Assembly (NCBI GenBank): GCA_000181795.3
Contig: CM012954.1
Coordinates: forward strand, 10,927,422-10,991,421
Direction of reading: 5' to 3'
DNA: 64,000 nucleotides
DNA from: Trichinella spiralis
Lineage: Eukaryota; Nematoda; Enoplea; Trichinellida; Trichinellidae
In this document: positions 25,501 through 37,048 of the stretch, piece after piece
How the letters are laid out: every line of letters starts with the position of its first letter
Numbering within the stretch: the stretch's first letter is position 1
The notes under the pieces: model-generated
Databases searched by the model: none
What the model saw: only the letters and a program-made list of their open reading frames with translations
Told to the model about the DNA's origin: nothing
Position numbers and translations under genes: made by a program

Positions 25501-28500
25501 GCTTCGACCTCTTCCGGGCGTTCCTGTTGCAAGCGGACCGCCTGCTGTTCCAAATTGTCCAATTTCGCCTGAATGGCGCCCAAATCCCGTTCCATCATCG
25601 ACAAACGGCGCTGCAATTTCATAATACCGCTCAGGTCGTCTTTCAATTCTTCGGTATCTTCGAGCACTCGAGTTTTGTCCTGAATCCAAGTGACCGTCTC
25701 TTGGCAATCGATGCGGAACGTCTGCAAACGATGCGCCTGGTCCAACTCGAGCTTCTTGCGGCGGACCATGTCCTGGAGTTGGGCCCAGCGGGCGTTGAGC
25801 CGATTCTGGCGTTGCAGGATCGCATCCGAATTCGGATGCTCGACGTGCAACAACTGTCTGGACAATTTGTTCACCGTCAACACTTTGGCCGACTGATTGT
25901 TCAAATCTTGTTCCAAAGTTTCGAACCGATGTCGCATGATTTCGACCTCTTCGAGATCGTCGGCCGGTTTCAACGATTCGAGCAGTTTGGCTTTTTCGTC
26001 GATCCAAGCTTCCAAATTGTCGGTATCGTTGAACAGCTTGTACAAAGTGAGCGCGTCGAGCAGGCGCTGTTTGCGCATGCTTCCCAATTCCATCACCTCA
26101 GCGTAGCGTTTTTCGATCTGGCCCAGACGATCCGCCACGTCCGGACCAGCGCGAGCCGCTTCGGGAAGTTGTTCCGCCTGCGCGTACAACTGATCCAACG
26201 AATTGCGACCATTCTGAAGTTCTTCGGTCACACCGTCGTGCTGTTTTATCAAATGCTGGACCGACGGTTCGTCCTTGCCCACGTCCTCGCTGCTCAAAAT
26301 GCGCAACGAATCCAACAGCCAAGCTTCGTTGTCGTCGATATCCGAAAACAACTGATAATAGTCGACCGCTCCGACCAGACGCTGCTTGCGCAAGTTGGCC
26401 AACGTCTGCAACGCCTGCCACATCTCTTCGATGTGGTCGATTTGAGCTTGGACGTCCGACGAGCCGGGCAAATTTTCCCCAATCAACCCACGGCCAATGT
26501 CAATGACGGCATTTTTGTTCCGCTGCAAAGAAGCGATTTGATCTTCAACGCTCTTGTGCTTGGCCAAGAGCAAGTTGACCGAGACGACGTCGTGACCAAC
26601 GTCCGGCGAGCTCAGTACTTGCTCCAATTCTTTAAATCCTTGTTCGAGCTCTTCGGCGTCGAGGAAAAATTGACACAAACGCTTGCTGTCCTCCAAACGC
26701 CGACGTCGCTGTTCCACCATCGCCAGCAGCTCTTTGTAAGCCGCCTCCAACATCTGAATTCTCTCCTGAACCAGAGCCGGTTCGACGGGCTGGTAGCCGG
26801 ATCCGTCGGGTCCGTCGGGATGGGTGAATTTCTCCGCCTGCTGGCAGACGAGCTTCAGCCGATCGCCGACAATGTTCACGTCCGCTTCGACGAGCTGGTG
26901 CTTCTGTATCAAATCTTCGACGCCCATCAAATGTTTGCCGTAATCGTCGCTGAGCATGCGAGCTTTCAGCTCTTCCATCCAGCCGAGCACGTGAATCATG
27001 TCTTGGAATATTTTCTGTATAACCATGCTGAGTTCGAGGCGCACTCGGCGGGCCATCAGCAACTCCAACAAAAAGTTCCACAACTGGAGCACGTTGTCCT
27101 TGCGTGCGTTGATGCGATCAATGTCGTTGTAATTTTCCGCTTCCAAATCTTGAGCGACCGCTACGACCGCTTGGACGCGTTCCTCGTAAGCGTAGATGTC
27201 GGTTTCGATGGCTTCGTGCTTTTTGGTAGCCGCCTCGACCGAAGGCAGATCTGAACCGAAATTATCCTGCGACACAAGCCGCTGATTTTCGGCCAGCCAA
27301 GTTTCTCGCATGCCGGCCTTGCGATCGAAACGCGCGGCCAATTGTTCCAGCTTCTCTTGACGAATCAGTTCTTCTTTCAAAGCTAATTCACGTTCGTGTT
27401 CGGCTTTTTCCAAATTTTCCCAAGCTTTGTTAATGTCACTGATCATACGTCCTTCGCGTGGCAGGTACGGTTTCTGATTGTTGGCGCGCATGCGCGACTG
27501 CAAAGTGAACAGCAAAACTTCCAAATTGCCTTTCGAAACGAACCTGTAACACAACACAAAAAAATTCACACAATTATACCAATCTTTCGCACGTACAGTG
27601 AAAGCAAGCATGGTATTTTCTCTGACAACAACAACTGTTCGAAAAGCTCACTTTGGGGGTTTCTCTTCGGTTCGGTAATTGTTGAATGTGGTCAGCTGCT
27701 TCTGTACCCCGACCAAGCTGTTCACAAATACACGATCGTTCAATTTTTCAATCGTCTTCTTGATCCACTGAAGCAAATCCGACGATAAGCGTTCATATTC
27801 TTCAATCATCACATCGTTCTCCATCAATTCAGAGACAACTTTTCCAATTCGTCTGCCTTGTATTGTTTCTTGGCGCAACTTGTTGAAATAATGATAATAA
27901 CTGACTAAGTAGGTAATGATTGATTTTTCGTCGGGCATTTCAACGTTCACATCTAGAATAAAAAACAAAAACAACAATAATAAAACACATTAAAATTTAA
28001 AACAATTCACACAATTTATCCTACAAACCTTCAGCATCCAAAAGCGACGTAATGCCGAGTTGATTTTCAGCCACTTCAAATGCATTTTTCAAATTGTGCA
28101 ACGCATTCGACCTCTGCAATTTTTCGAACGAGATCAAATCCGGACGATGCTTGTGGATCAGAGCATTGAATGCTAGTCCATCACGCCAGCTGGTGGTGAA
28201 ATTTCGCACATTCACGTTCGGATAACCGGCGGTCTTCATCTGGCACCAAAGAAGCAAAGCTTCGCGAGCAGATCGCGTTTCTTGACTTTCCGTATCAAAC
28301 AATTCGATCCCTTGAATCTGAACACAAGCCATGAAAAACCGATCACAATTAACACACACCGAAACGACCGATTCACCGAGATTAAACAAAACTACTGATA
28401 AACTAATACGGACCAGGATAGATGAACTGACAGTCTGACTAACAAACACACAATAACTAATTATCACTAATCGATGAAAAAGCAAAGCTGAATCATTTTC

Positions 28501-31500
28501 ATGTAAACAAAAACGCACACATTTCCGGATTTAGCATTACAAAGTTACTGAGACTGGTGATGTGTTCACTAAAAATTAAATTGAAAAAAAGCCAAGCCAG
28601 AAGGCTAAATTCTGGCTAGCAATGATGCATCATCGTGATGACTAGTACAGAAAAGCATTTCAATCGAACTGAAGTTAAACAAAGCTTACTATCACACTTC
28701 CGCCATTTGAATAACAATAATTATTTAAATAATGCTCAGAAAGCAAGAAAGTTTTACAATAAAGTAAATGTTATTTATCAAAATAACCGAGTTTGGATGT
28801 TTGATTTGTAAGTAAACTGAACAGAAAAATTTTGATCAAATCAATATATATATACATATATGACTGCTCAAACAGACGTGAAAAAAAGCTGTTGAATATA
28901 CTGTTCGACCACAAGAATAGCAAACTTAATCTTCTAGAGAAAATATTATAAACCCCCCCTTCCCAACATCTCATTCACTAATAAAACCGTCATATGAGCA
29001 ATAAAAAGAAATAAATTTTAAATACCTGAAATCGAAGAATAATGGTCCAGATGAGACCGAGAGAAAGTCGTGGATTTCCGTCAACAATATCATGGGAGCC
29101 CATGTTTTCTAAGTGCACATGCTGTAATCGCAAAAATTGCAGTGCTTTGTCGACGTTCTCCAAACAGTGAATGCGCATTTTGCCTTTGGTCGGCTTGGGC
29201 TGTACAGAAAAGAAAAACACCGATAAATGAAGAAAACAAAAAAAATTAATAATTTTAATTGAACAATGCTAATTACCAGTCGTTCCCCGCTGAGAATTTC
29301 AAGTAGTTTAATGAGCATCTTGCCGTCACGCAAATCAGTATAGAGATCCTGTATCCGACACTGGGCACGTTCCAAGTGGGAGTTGACCCACTTGGTGAAA
29401 GTCTTCTTTTGAACATTTTCACGTTCGTCTATAAAAAGATACACACAAGCTCATCAAAAAAGCATATACAAAACAACAACAACAACAACAATAAATATAA
29501 TAAAGGGTTTAAGAAAAATAAGAAAAAACAACACTTTCAATCTACCCTTCAATATTTTGACAATCTTGTCCATTGTGTACAAATCCAATTCCTCTTCAGA
29601 CAACAAGAGCGAAGAAGAATCGTCGCCTCTACTGTCAGCAGTAGCCCGACTGTCATGAGCATTATTAGCATGCAAATATTCACAAGATTTGTTCATAATT
29701 GCTTTCAATAATCGAATCAACCAAAGTGATCAATATTAATTTGAAAAAAAAGAATTCACTTGCTCTCTCTCACTCTCTCTTTACAAAACCACACAGTACT
29801 CTCACTGATTGACGACTTTCTAGCAGAAGACAGTAAAGATAGCAGCGGCGCAACAATTTTCCAGATAACGTGACAAACTATCACACAATCAGTGTAAGCA
29901 AGCAAAATGGCGCAGAGTAAGAAAAAAGAAATAGGAGTAAATAACAAACATGATAATGATTGCAATAAAATGCTCTTTTGAATAAATAACTGTTGCTTAG
30001 AGCTTTGCGCGTTTTGAAAGTTTATAAATTATTGATAAAGCATTTATAGAACAAAGTTATAAAAAGCAAAATGAAAAAAAAATAGTAACTTAATAAGCGC
30101 AAGTAATACTAACCTTTCCGTTCAATAATTATAAAAATACATGCTACGAAAATAATGCACAGAAATGAAAAACTGCAAATAAATTTCACTGTATCGAAAT
30201 GCCCCTTTTCAAAGAAAAACAAACTTCTGATGAAATTTAAATCTGAAAAAATGTCTCACGCATGCAAACACAATCGTAACCTTATCCACGCTACTTCTTC
30301 ACGCACGCTCGTATTATATAGTAAGTGACAAGCGCAAGCAAACAAAAATGTATGATGATACCAAAATCAAACTGTTTTAACCAGGATAATATGAAAGCAT
30401 CGCGATATTCACATGAACCAGTATACTGTGATGCAAAAATAAATTTGAGAAAAAAAATTCTATTTAAAAAACAAACTTCCTAAATTCACATTAGGACGTT
30501 TAAATTAAATTGTCGATAATTGAATTACATGTTTAAACTATATTAGTTTAAACTAAATTAGTCGATTTTAATAATAAAAACAGCACATGTCAATCAAAAT
30601 ACACCTATGCATTTTTGCGTAGAGAAATTTTTATCCCTCTTTTCTTAGATTCCTTCAAAAAAAACAAGTATTTAAAATATATTAACAAGGACTCTCAAAA
30701 TGTGAAAAGCTGCTGAAAAAAACCAACCACGAAATAAGAAATGCTTAATTTCTATTGCAGTGCAAAGTAGTCAAACAGCTGCCCAACGCCTATGCAATGC
30801 TTGCTCATCGCCATTCTTCACTTAATTATAACAATATCAATTAAAGTTTCAATTATAAAAAAAACCGCAAATTCTTCGCTGGGTAAAAATAAAAAGTGAA
30901 GTACGTAATGATGATGCAAATTATTCATGCTAAAAGTATGAATGAATCAAAAGAATGTCAACAACAAGCAGCGTTTGCACTAGAAAAATGAAATTATAAA
31001 ATCTAGAAATGGTCATATTATCGGGACGTAGAAATGGCAAGTTAACAACACACTGACAACTGATCGCCTAATGAAATTTATAAAACGCCAAGCAGCTCTT
31101 AATTGAAACAACATAAACATATGGCAACAGTTGTCACAGTGAAAATGCTTATTTCTTGTACTGCGGCCTGTTACGGTTAATAAATCTTCTAATCCAATAC
31201 ACAAATCAATTGTTCGAATTCTTTGAAACATTTATTACTACACTTTTAGCAAATATTCTATACCAATTTGATTATGCTTGAAAATCTACTGTCTACAGTA
31301 CACCAAATGGCCATCTCAAATGCGTGGATACGTTTCTGAATTTTTCTAACGCACAAAATCTGACCTTCACAACATAAAGAAAATAGTTCAGCTGTACAGT
31401 GGAAATGAAAAGAAAATCAACCAATGTGAAAATTGCACGTTGAACAAGCTAGAGATGAATTAGCAATTGTTCACACAAACACACTATTCGTTCTCAAATG

Positions 31501-32119
31501 TAAACTGTTAGAAAGTAAACAAGCAAGCAAAGTCATGCAGCCAGTTGTGCTCGACACTGCGTTGCTTAATTAATTCGTTTAATTTAAATTTCTAATTGTT
31601 TACCACTGTGAAAAAGATGCTTCGAGTAAAAAACAACAAGAACAGAAAAACTTTAAAACTATTTCGCAACTGAAATATTATTATTAGTAGTAGTTGGGGA
31701 AAAAAGTGTCGTCGATATTTTTATATATTTTCAAATCGATAAGCATTTGCTAGAGAGCTAAATTTTAAATTGCACAATCAAATCGGCTGCATATATTTCA
31801 ATGTCAAAATTATAAAGGAGAAAAAGAAGAAGCTAAATTTGCATCCATCCTTCATCTAAAGCTGACATACACACACTCGCCTCTCCGTTCGGCTGTTTAT
31901 CTATTCTACAATCTGCTCTCTTTGGGGCAAGCAAGCGGAGTAAAAGAAAGCTCGAAATAAGTGAATAATAAATAATAATAGTGATAATAATAAAATATCC
32001 TCACCAGCGAGGGCTTTGATTCTGGAACGTTCGAACAGACGAGCCGAAGAATTTTCGTCATAATCTTCAAATATGTGCTCATCGACGTAATCTGGTCGAA
32101 TTGCAATATCAGTCGTCAT
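19547..32119 (-). CDS. unc-70: Beta-spectrin (UNC-70 / SPTBN type)
   Basis: Exons: 32119-32005, 29428-29277, 29199-29026, 28317-28029, 27952-27652, 27543-22550, 22483-22392, 22331-22227, 21983-21870 (cassette), 21337-21240, 21170-21106, 20427-20338 (cassette), 20158-20007, 19944-19798, 19705-19547. They total about 2348 aa, or about 2280 without cassettes, as usual for conventional beta-spectrin. Order: two calponin-homology actin-binding domains (from [18 protein letters not shown], residues about 45-275), about 17 spectrin repeats, a Pro/Ser/Thr linker, a PH domain ([20 protein letters not shown]) and a basic tail ending [14 protein letters not shown]. With alpha-spectrin it forms the actin-linked membrane skeleton; late repeats bind ankyrin. 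Exon 27543-22550 is 4,994 bp, uninterrupted and visibly GC-richer than everything around it. A noncoding leader exon starts at 32228 after TTGTTTCAG. Every junction keeps frame. Confidence 0.95.
20338..20427 (-). other. Cassette exon of beta-spectrin before the PH domain (30 codons)
   Basis: Bounded by TTCTTGTTAG and G|GTAAGA, 90 bases long, phase 1 at both ends. It can therefore be included or skipped without changing frame. It encodes an Arg/Ser-rich segment ([19 protein letters not shown]) directly before the PH domain. The flanking exons (21170-21106 and 20158-20007) also join correctly without it. The segment is not part of the beta-spectrin consensus I know. Confidence 0.6.
21870..21983 (-). 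other. Cassette exon of beta-spectrin after the last repeat (38 codons)
   Basis: Bounded by TATTTTTGAAG and ATG|GTATTG, 114 bases, phase 0 at both ends. It starts LELRAQEY, resembling the FELKELQRR that opens the next exon. It continues with a Met- and Leu-rich helix-like segment ([18 protein letters not shown]). The exons on either side (22331-22227 and 21337-21240) join directly to give [15 protein letters not shown], which is the conserved beta-spectrin sequence, so this exon is probably optional. Confidence 0.55.
22167..22194. repeat. (AACTG)n pentanucleotide repeat in a spectrin intron
   Basis: About five to six tandem AACTG units in the intron between spectrin exon 22331-22227 and the cassette exon 21983-21870. 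Confidence 0.85.
29546..29696 (-). CDS. unc-70: Alternative first exon of beta-spectrin (50 codons)
   Basis: The frame opens with ATG at 29696 ([20 protein letters not shown]...) and ends ...DKIVKILK plus one base at a donor GAAGG|GTAGAT. The single leftover base matches the phase of the exon at 29428-29277, giving [18 protein letters not shown]. The distal first exon (32119-32005) joins the same acceptor as [13 protein letters not shown]. This is the same design as vertebrate SPTBN1, which has a long and a short form with different N-termini before the actin-binding domain. A second promoter upstream of 29700 is inferred. Confidence 0.68.
29700..32004 (-). other. First intron of beta-spectrin
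   Basis: About 2.3 kb between the distal coding first exon and the proximal alternative first exon. It should hold the promoter of the short isoform. It is AT-rich; no coding exon, RNA gene or repeat family was recognised. Confidence 0.5.
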
Positions 32120-32229
32120 ATTTTGATTTTAGTAATATTTCAAATTTTCTTTTGACAAAATAAAAAATTATTCTCCACTTCGAGTGTGCACAAATAAACG
32201 CAACCAATCAATAAAGCCGCTGCAACACC

Positions 32230-35200
32230 TGAAACAAAAAAGAGATAGAAAAAAATTAATATGCAAATAAATTTTAACACAGAATAAATAAAACAATAAT
32301 AAAACATATCGTGCTAATAATTTAATAATTAAATGTGAAGTAAAAGCGAAATGCAAACAGAAAGGCCAGACGAACCACCGCTGGGCTGCGCGTAAAATCA
32401 ATCAATCCCCCCAAACCCCTGTTGCAACAGAAACCAATGATGAGCTATAATCATCATTGGTTGATTATATTCAGTCCGGCTAAAACTAGTTTCGATCCAA
32501 CCGCGCGATGCTTTCTCTCTCGCCAAAGCCTACTAACCGTGAGAAAATAACAATCGTTCGATCACATTACTGTGCTTCATTCTGCACACCAACAACAACA
32601 AACTTCAAATAAAAATTATTTGATAAAGGGAAAATATTTTCAAGAAAAAAAAATAAATTATTAAAATTATGAGCAGAATTTGAGAAAACAATACAACAGC
32701 ATCCGGCTGAACAAGAAACAAACCGACAAGAACAACTAGCCACTGGCCAGTTATTGTTGACAACACAGACAGAGCAGCAACAAATGTATATATGTAGCGT
32801 CGTCCGTCGTCGTACAACTTTTCTCCGGGACAAAAAATTAAAGCAGGTTCAAAACACAATCAACCAGACTGCTGCTGTTCCACAATAATGCAGGCAAATC
32901 ATCAACGCGCTACAAGGCAAAAGCAGCAGTATCAAACACACGGACGGACTAGTCAGGAAAAAAAAAGAGAAATTTCCACTAATCGTTGTGCATTCACTAG
33001 TATCAAATGGCGCACAACTGTCGGACGGCGAATTCCGCTGAAAAATTGCCCCCTTCCCTCGCTTTTCTCTCTACATATGCTCGAGCGATTGTGATTCGCC
33101 GACGCCTGCAAGCAAATTCAAGCTAGCCACTTGAAAAGCACGGCGAAAGACATTCACTTCCGAACAAATATGAAACTACTAGTCGAAAGTTGAAAAAAAA
33201 TGACCATCTGCACTACAGTAACTATTGAAACGCAAGTTTGAAAAAAAATAAACTAAATCAAAACAACAAAAAGCAACACAAAAAATAGCGAATTCAGTTT
33301 CCTGGATGCCGAGGAAAAAGAATTTTTTTTAAAAAAAAATCATCACAATCGATTAATTTTTAAATAAATATTTTGGACAACTATCAAAATATAAAAAAAA
33401 CAAAGCAAAAACAATTCAACCATATCCTTAATTGAAATCAACAACCATGCAACACAAACAAAAGAGCGAACAAATGCAGTTAGCATGCTTCATTCCCATT
33501 TTTTTCCACTTCAATGCAACAATAATGCCGGAAAAAGAAACAAAAACGGAAAAAGAAGTCCGATGTTCTATTCTGTTATACCCAAGAAGCTTTGTTGTAT
33601 TGCATTCATTGTCGTCATTTGAATTGACCGAGTTTCGACGAACGGCAAAGCGCACACAGAACAACAACACAACGCATCAACTACTTTATAGCTTAATGAT
33701 TTGGTCGATTAATTATGGAAAAGCCACTGCTGACTTGCTATGTTTGATTAGGAAAATCGCGCGCGATGATTAATGCTAAATCAATGTCGAAATAAAACGA
33801 AGAAACTTTCACAAAAAAAAAACAACATTATTAATAAATAGTCAACCTTGTTCCACGTCCGAATGGGAAAATGATCGACCAATTTTCTCAACTACTACCA
33901 ACAACTATAGTACGAAATACAATGATTTCACTGTGCAAGATTTGCATAATAGTGGAAAAAGTGAAACTGATTCAGTTTGTACAAAAAGTAAACAACATAG
34001 CAAATGTCAACAACAACAAAAAAACACAGAAAGCAACAAAGAATTGGAAAGAAAAAATGAAAAAAATGCGCCCAACAACTTGTGGTCACAAAAACTAGCC
34101 GCCCACGCATGCGAAGCGTGTTGACAGTGGTGAGATTGATGGAAAAATGGGGCCACGACCTTCTGTAGTTGTCGACGATCAATGCACGGATTGTCAAACA
34201 AGTGTCAACAACAGGAACAATGAGCTAGCTAGCTAGCTAGCCAGCCAGTCAGCTATCTACCTTCACCACAAGGTAAGCAAGGAATAAAATTGAAAATTTC
34301 AAATCAATTGAAAAAAAATCGATCATCAAAAATCAGCAACAACAAAAAATTAATACATGCAAATTTTGTGATTTTTTTTCATAATTCGGCAAAACTTAAG
34401 CATGTAAACAAGCAGTTGAGCAGCTAAAAACTAAACTCATCCTTTAGTGAACAACAACAGTTAAATCGACGATATCGTTCGATAAAAGCTTGTTCAACGC
34501 GTTCAACGTGTAGTCTCGTGGTAGTGGTAGTGGTGTGTGTGCAATCTGACGACGACAAGCGAAAAATCAATAACATCAGAATTAAGAAAAACAAACGACA
34601 GCTTGGCATTGGAGTCAGATTTCAAGAACAGTGAATAAAAAAGCAAAAATATCACCGTCGGCAGACTTTAGATGATAAATATTAATGAGCATACGTATAA
34701 TATATCTGAAGTTTCTGGTAAGCGAGATCAGCGAGATCCGTTACCACAGCAACAACTGCTCAATGTTTTCCAGCTTCGACTTGAAAATTCTTCCCCACGC
34801 CAAGCCAAGAGAAATGGAAAGCGTCCCTATATGCATCGCAGTAGCGCATCGCAATTAGCAGTTGGTTGGTTAGTTACTAGTAGCTTTTCGCTTGGCCTTA
34901 GTAGCGCAACAGAAAATCTGAACGGATGAACAGCAGCAACAGCAACAGCAGCAGCAGCAGCAATAAGCCAATTTGAAGTGCTGGCACCCGCAGAATTGCG
35001 GCGCGTCCGGCCCAAAGCGCTTAATTGACGAATGAAAGCCAGTTGCTTGATTTGCAACAAATACGCAAAGTGCATACTAAAATCAAAGCCATCTCCGGCA
35101 CAGAAAGAAAACTGAGAGTGGAGGAAGGGAATGGAAAAAATGACCGAACAAAAATTTTCATAATCATAATTTTACAACAAACAACAGAGAAAAATGAAAT

Positions 35201-37048
35201 CAGCGTCGAAAATTGATCGTGAGTGAAGTAGAAATAGAAATACTTTTCGTAAAACAACAACGAAGTGCACATAAATTCTGATTTATCAAAAAAAAATCAG
35301 TTCTCCGAAAAAAACAGAAAAAAAAACGCAGAATATTTTCTGAAAAATGCAAACGTCAAACTGCAGCTGCATTATATCCAACGATTCATATCAAAGCAGC
35401 TGTCGCTCGTCTGGGATATTCGAAAAAATAAAATTCTCATGTTGTTTGCAAATCAGAATTCGAACAAACGGCTTTACGAGAAAAGAACACTTAGCTGATC
35501 ATCGACCATGAAAACTTGTGCTCACCATCTGCATGAGTCATTAGTCAAAAACTTGAAAATCAAATACGGTAAACATGCGCACCAGTCATTTAGTAGATGA
35601 TTCATGAGCGTAGAAAGTTTTTTTTTGGCAGACGGAATAAATCACTTCCGTCACAATTCAAATTGTACTTGCCAAATCAATACCGAACCAAAAGAACCAA
35701 ATACCGTGCAAATTGCGCTTTCAAATCAGCACGCAAATATATTGAATTTATATTTAAAAAATTTTAAATTATTCTGAAATGCAAGTGAATAAAGTAACAA
35801 TGCTGTTCTGAAGAAATCTTGAAAAGCGGTACACAAAAATATAAATAAACGCCTAATCGATCTGTTTCAAAATCAATTTGCTGCAAAAGCTCTACACTAG
35901 ACGATCAATATGAACCGCATTATTTAAGACGAAATAACGCACCAAAGCCTTAACCATTGGACATGATCCGCTTCAACATAATTCGGAATGAATAGTCTGA
36001 ACAACTTCATCCCCTGACAGCTCTCATCAATTTATATAATTTATTTATAAAAATACTTACAAATCTAATTAATAACAAAAATCATAGTAAATTTTAAATC
36101 ATACTAATATGACCAATTACAATTAACAATAAATTAAATGGTCAGACAAAGTACCGTCAACACGGATGAAAGTTTATCATGAAACAAAGCATATTTTTCA
36201 AGTTAAAATCTGTATTTAGTGTAACTTCTCGACTCTGAAGCAAACATTAACTATTCGCGCCATGCAACAAAACTAACTTTGGAATAATAAAACAGTAAAG
36301 ACAATAATAATAATAATAATAATAGTTTATATGATCGCTTAAAATTGGTAAAAATTTACTCAATCAATTATTTTGGAAAAAAATTCAAGTTTGTTACCGG
36401 CAAAAGGAATTCTCGATAAAACCAGTCAACCAGTGAAAACAATAAAATTACATTCTACAATGGTAAGGTACAAAATTTGATTAAAATGTATTAATTTCAA
36501 TTACGTGTTAAATAAGTTTCATGGAAAAAATAATTAGAAGCGTTATTCGAAATGTTAAAAAATATGAATTATATTTTTAATTCTTATATTTAAAAAATAA
36601 TTAATCTAGCAGTGCGTTTGATTTCAAGAAACATAACTGACCAATTACATTTGCAAAATCATTGAAGCAAATTTCAGGTTGTAATAATATTTTTCATTAA
36701 AATTGATTTTATTATTTATTTTGATTATATCTTTGAGTTGAAAAATTGATTTTATAAAGCTTTACTTACTTTATTTAATGCTGTTTATAAATATTTTCTA
36801 ATAATGCTGCGTGAATGTTCCTTTAAACAATGATTTATGACACAGTAGGTTTAAATTTTCAATTATAAAACAAATTGTAATTAATTCAGATGTATCGTCT
36901 CAATATTTAAGCATTAATTAACCAGATTTAAAAAAATTGTTAGATTTAAATTACTGTACCATATATGACACGCATGTTCAAATCCTACTGTACTCTCGTT
37001 AAGAGGTAAACTAGCAGCTTTGGTGTGCGATTGATTGTCGGTGCTTCA
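32230..37048. other. Head-to-head intergenic interval between beta-spectrin and TPX2
   Basis: About 4.8 kb separating two genes transcribed away from each other, so it holds both upstream regions. Patches at about 32380-33150 and 34840-35030 are less AT-rich and could include noncoding first exons or promoters of spectrin. Simple repeats: a TAGC run at about 34224-34240, CAG/CAA runs at about 34930-34962 and an AAT run at about 36303-36324. Several open frames of 60-110 codons show no motif. No coding exon is supported. Confidence 0.5.

Noticed and set aside
22554-27254. A 1,566-codon open frame on the plus strand opposite the large spectrin exon
   Set aside because: Its codons mirror the spectrin repeats, and the product is Phe/Leu/Gln/His-rich with no domain. 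Spectrin on the minus strand is certain, so this is an antisense shadow of biased codon use.
34672-35272. Several 60-85 codon frames in the spectrin-TPX2 interval, some with CAG-encoded Ala or Gln runs
   Set aside because: Frames are driven by CAG/CAA repeats; no conserved motif and no joinable splice sites.
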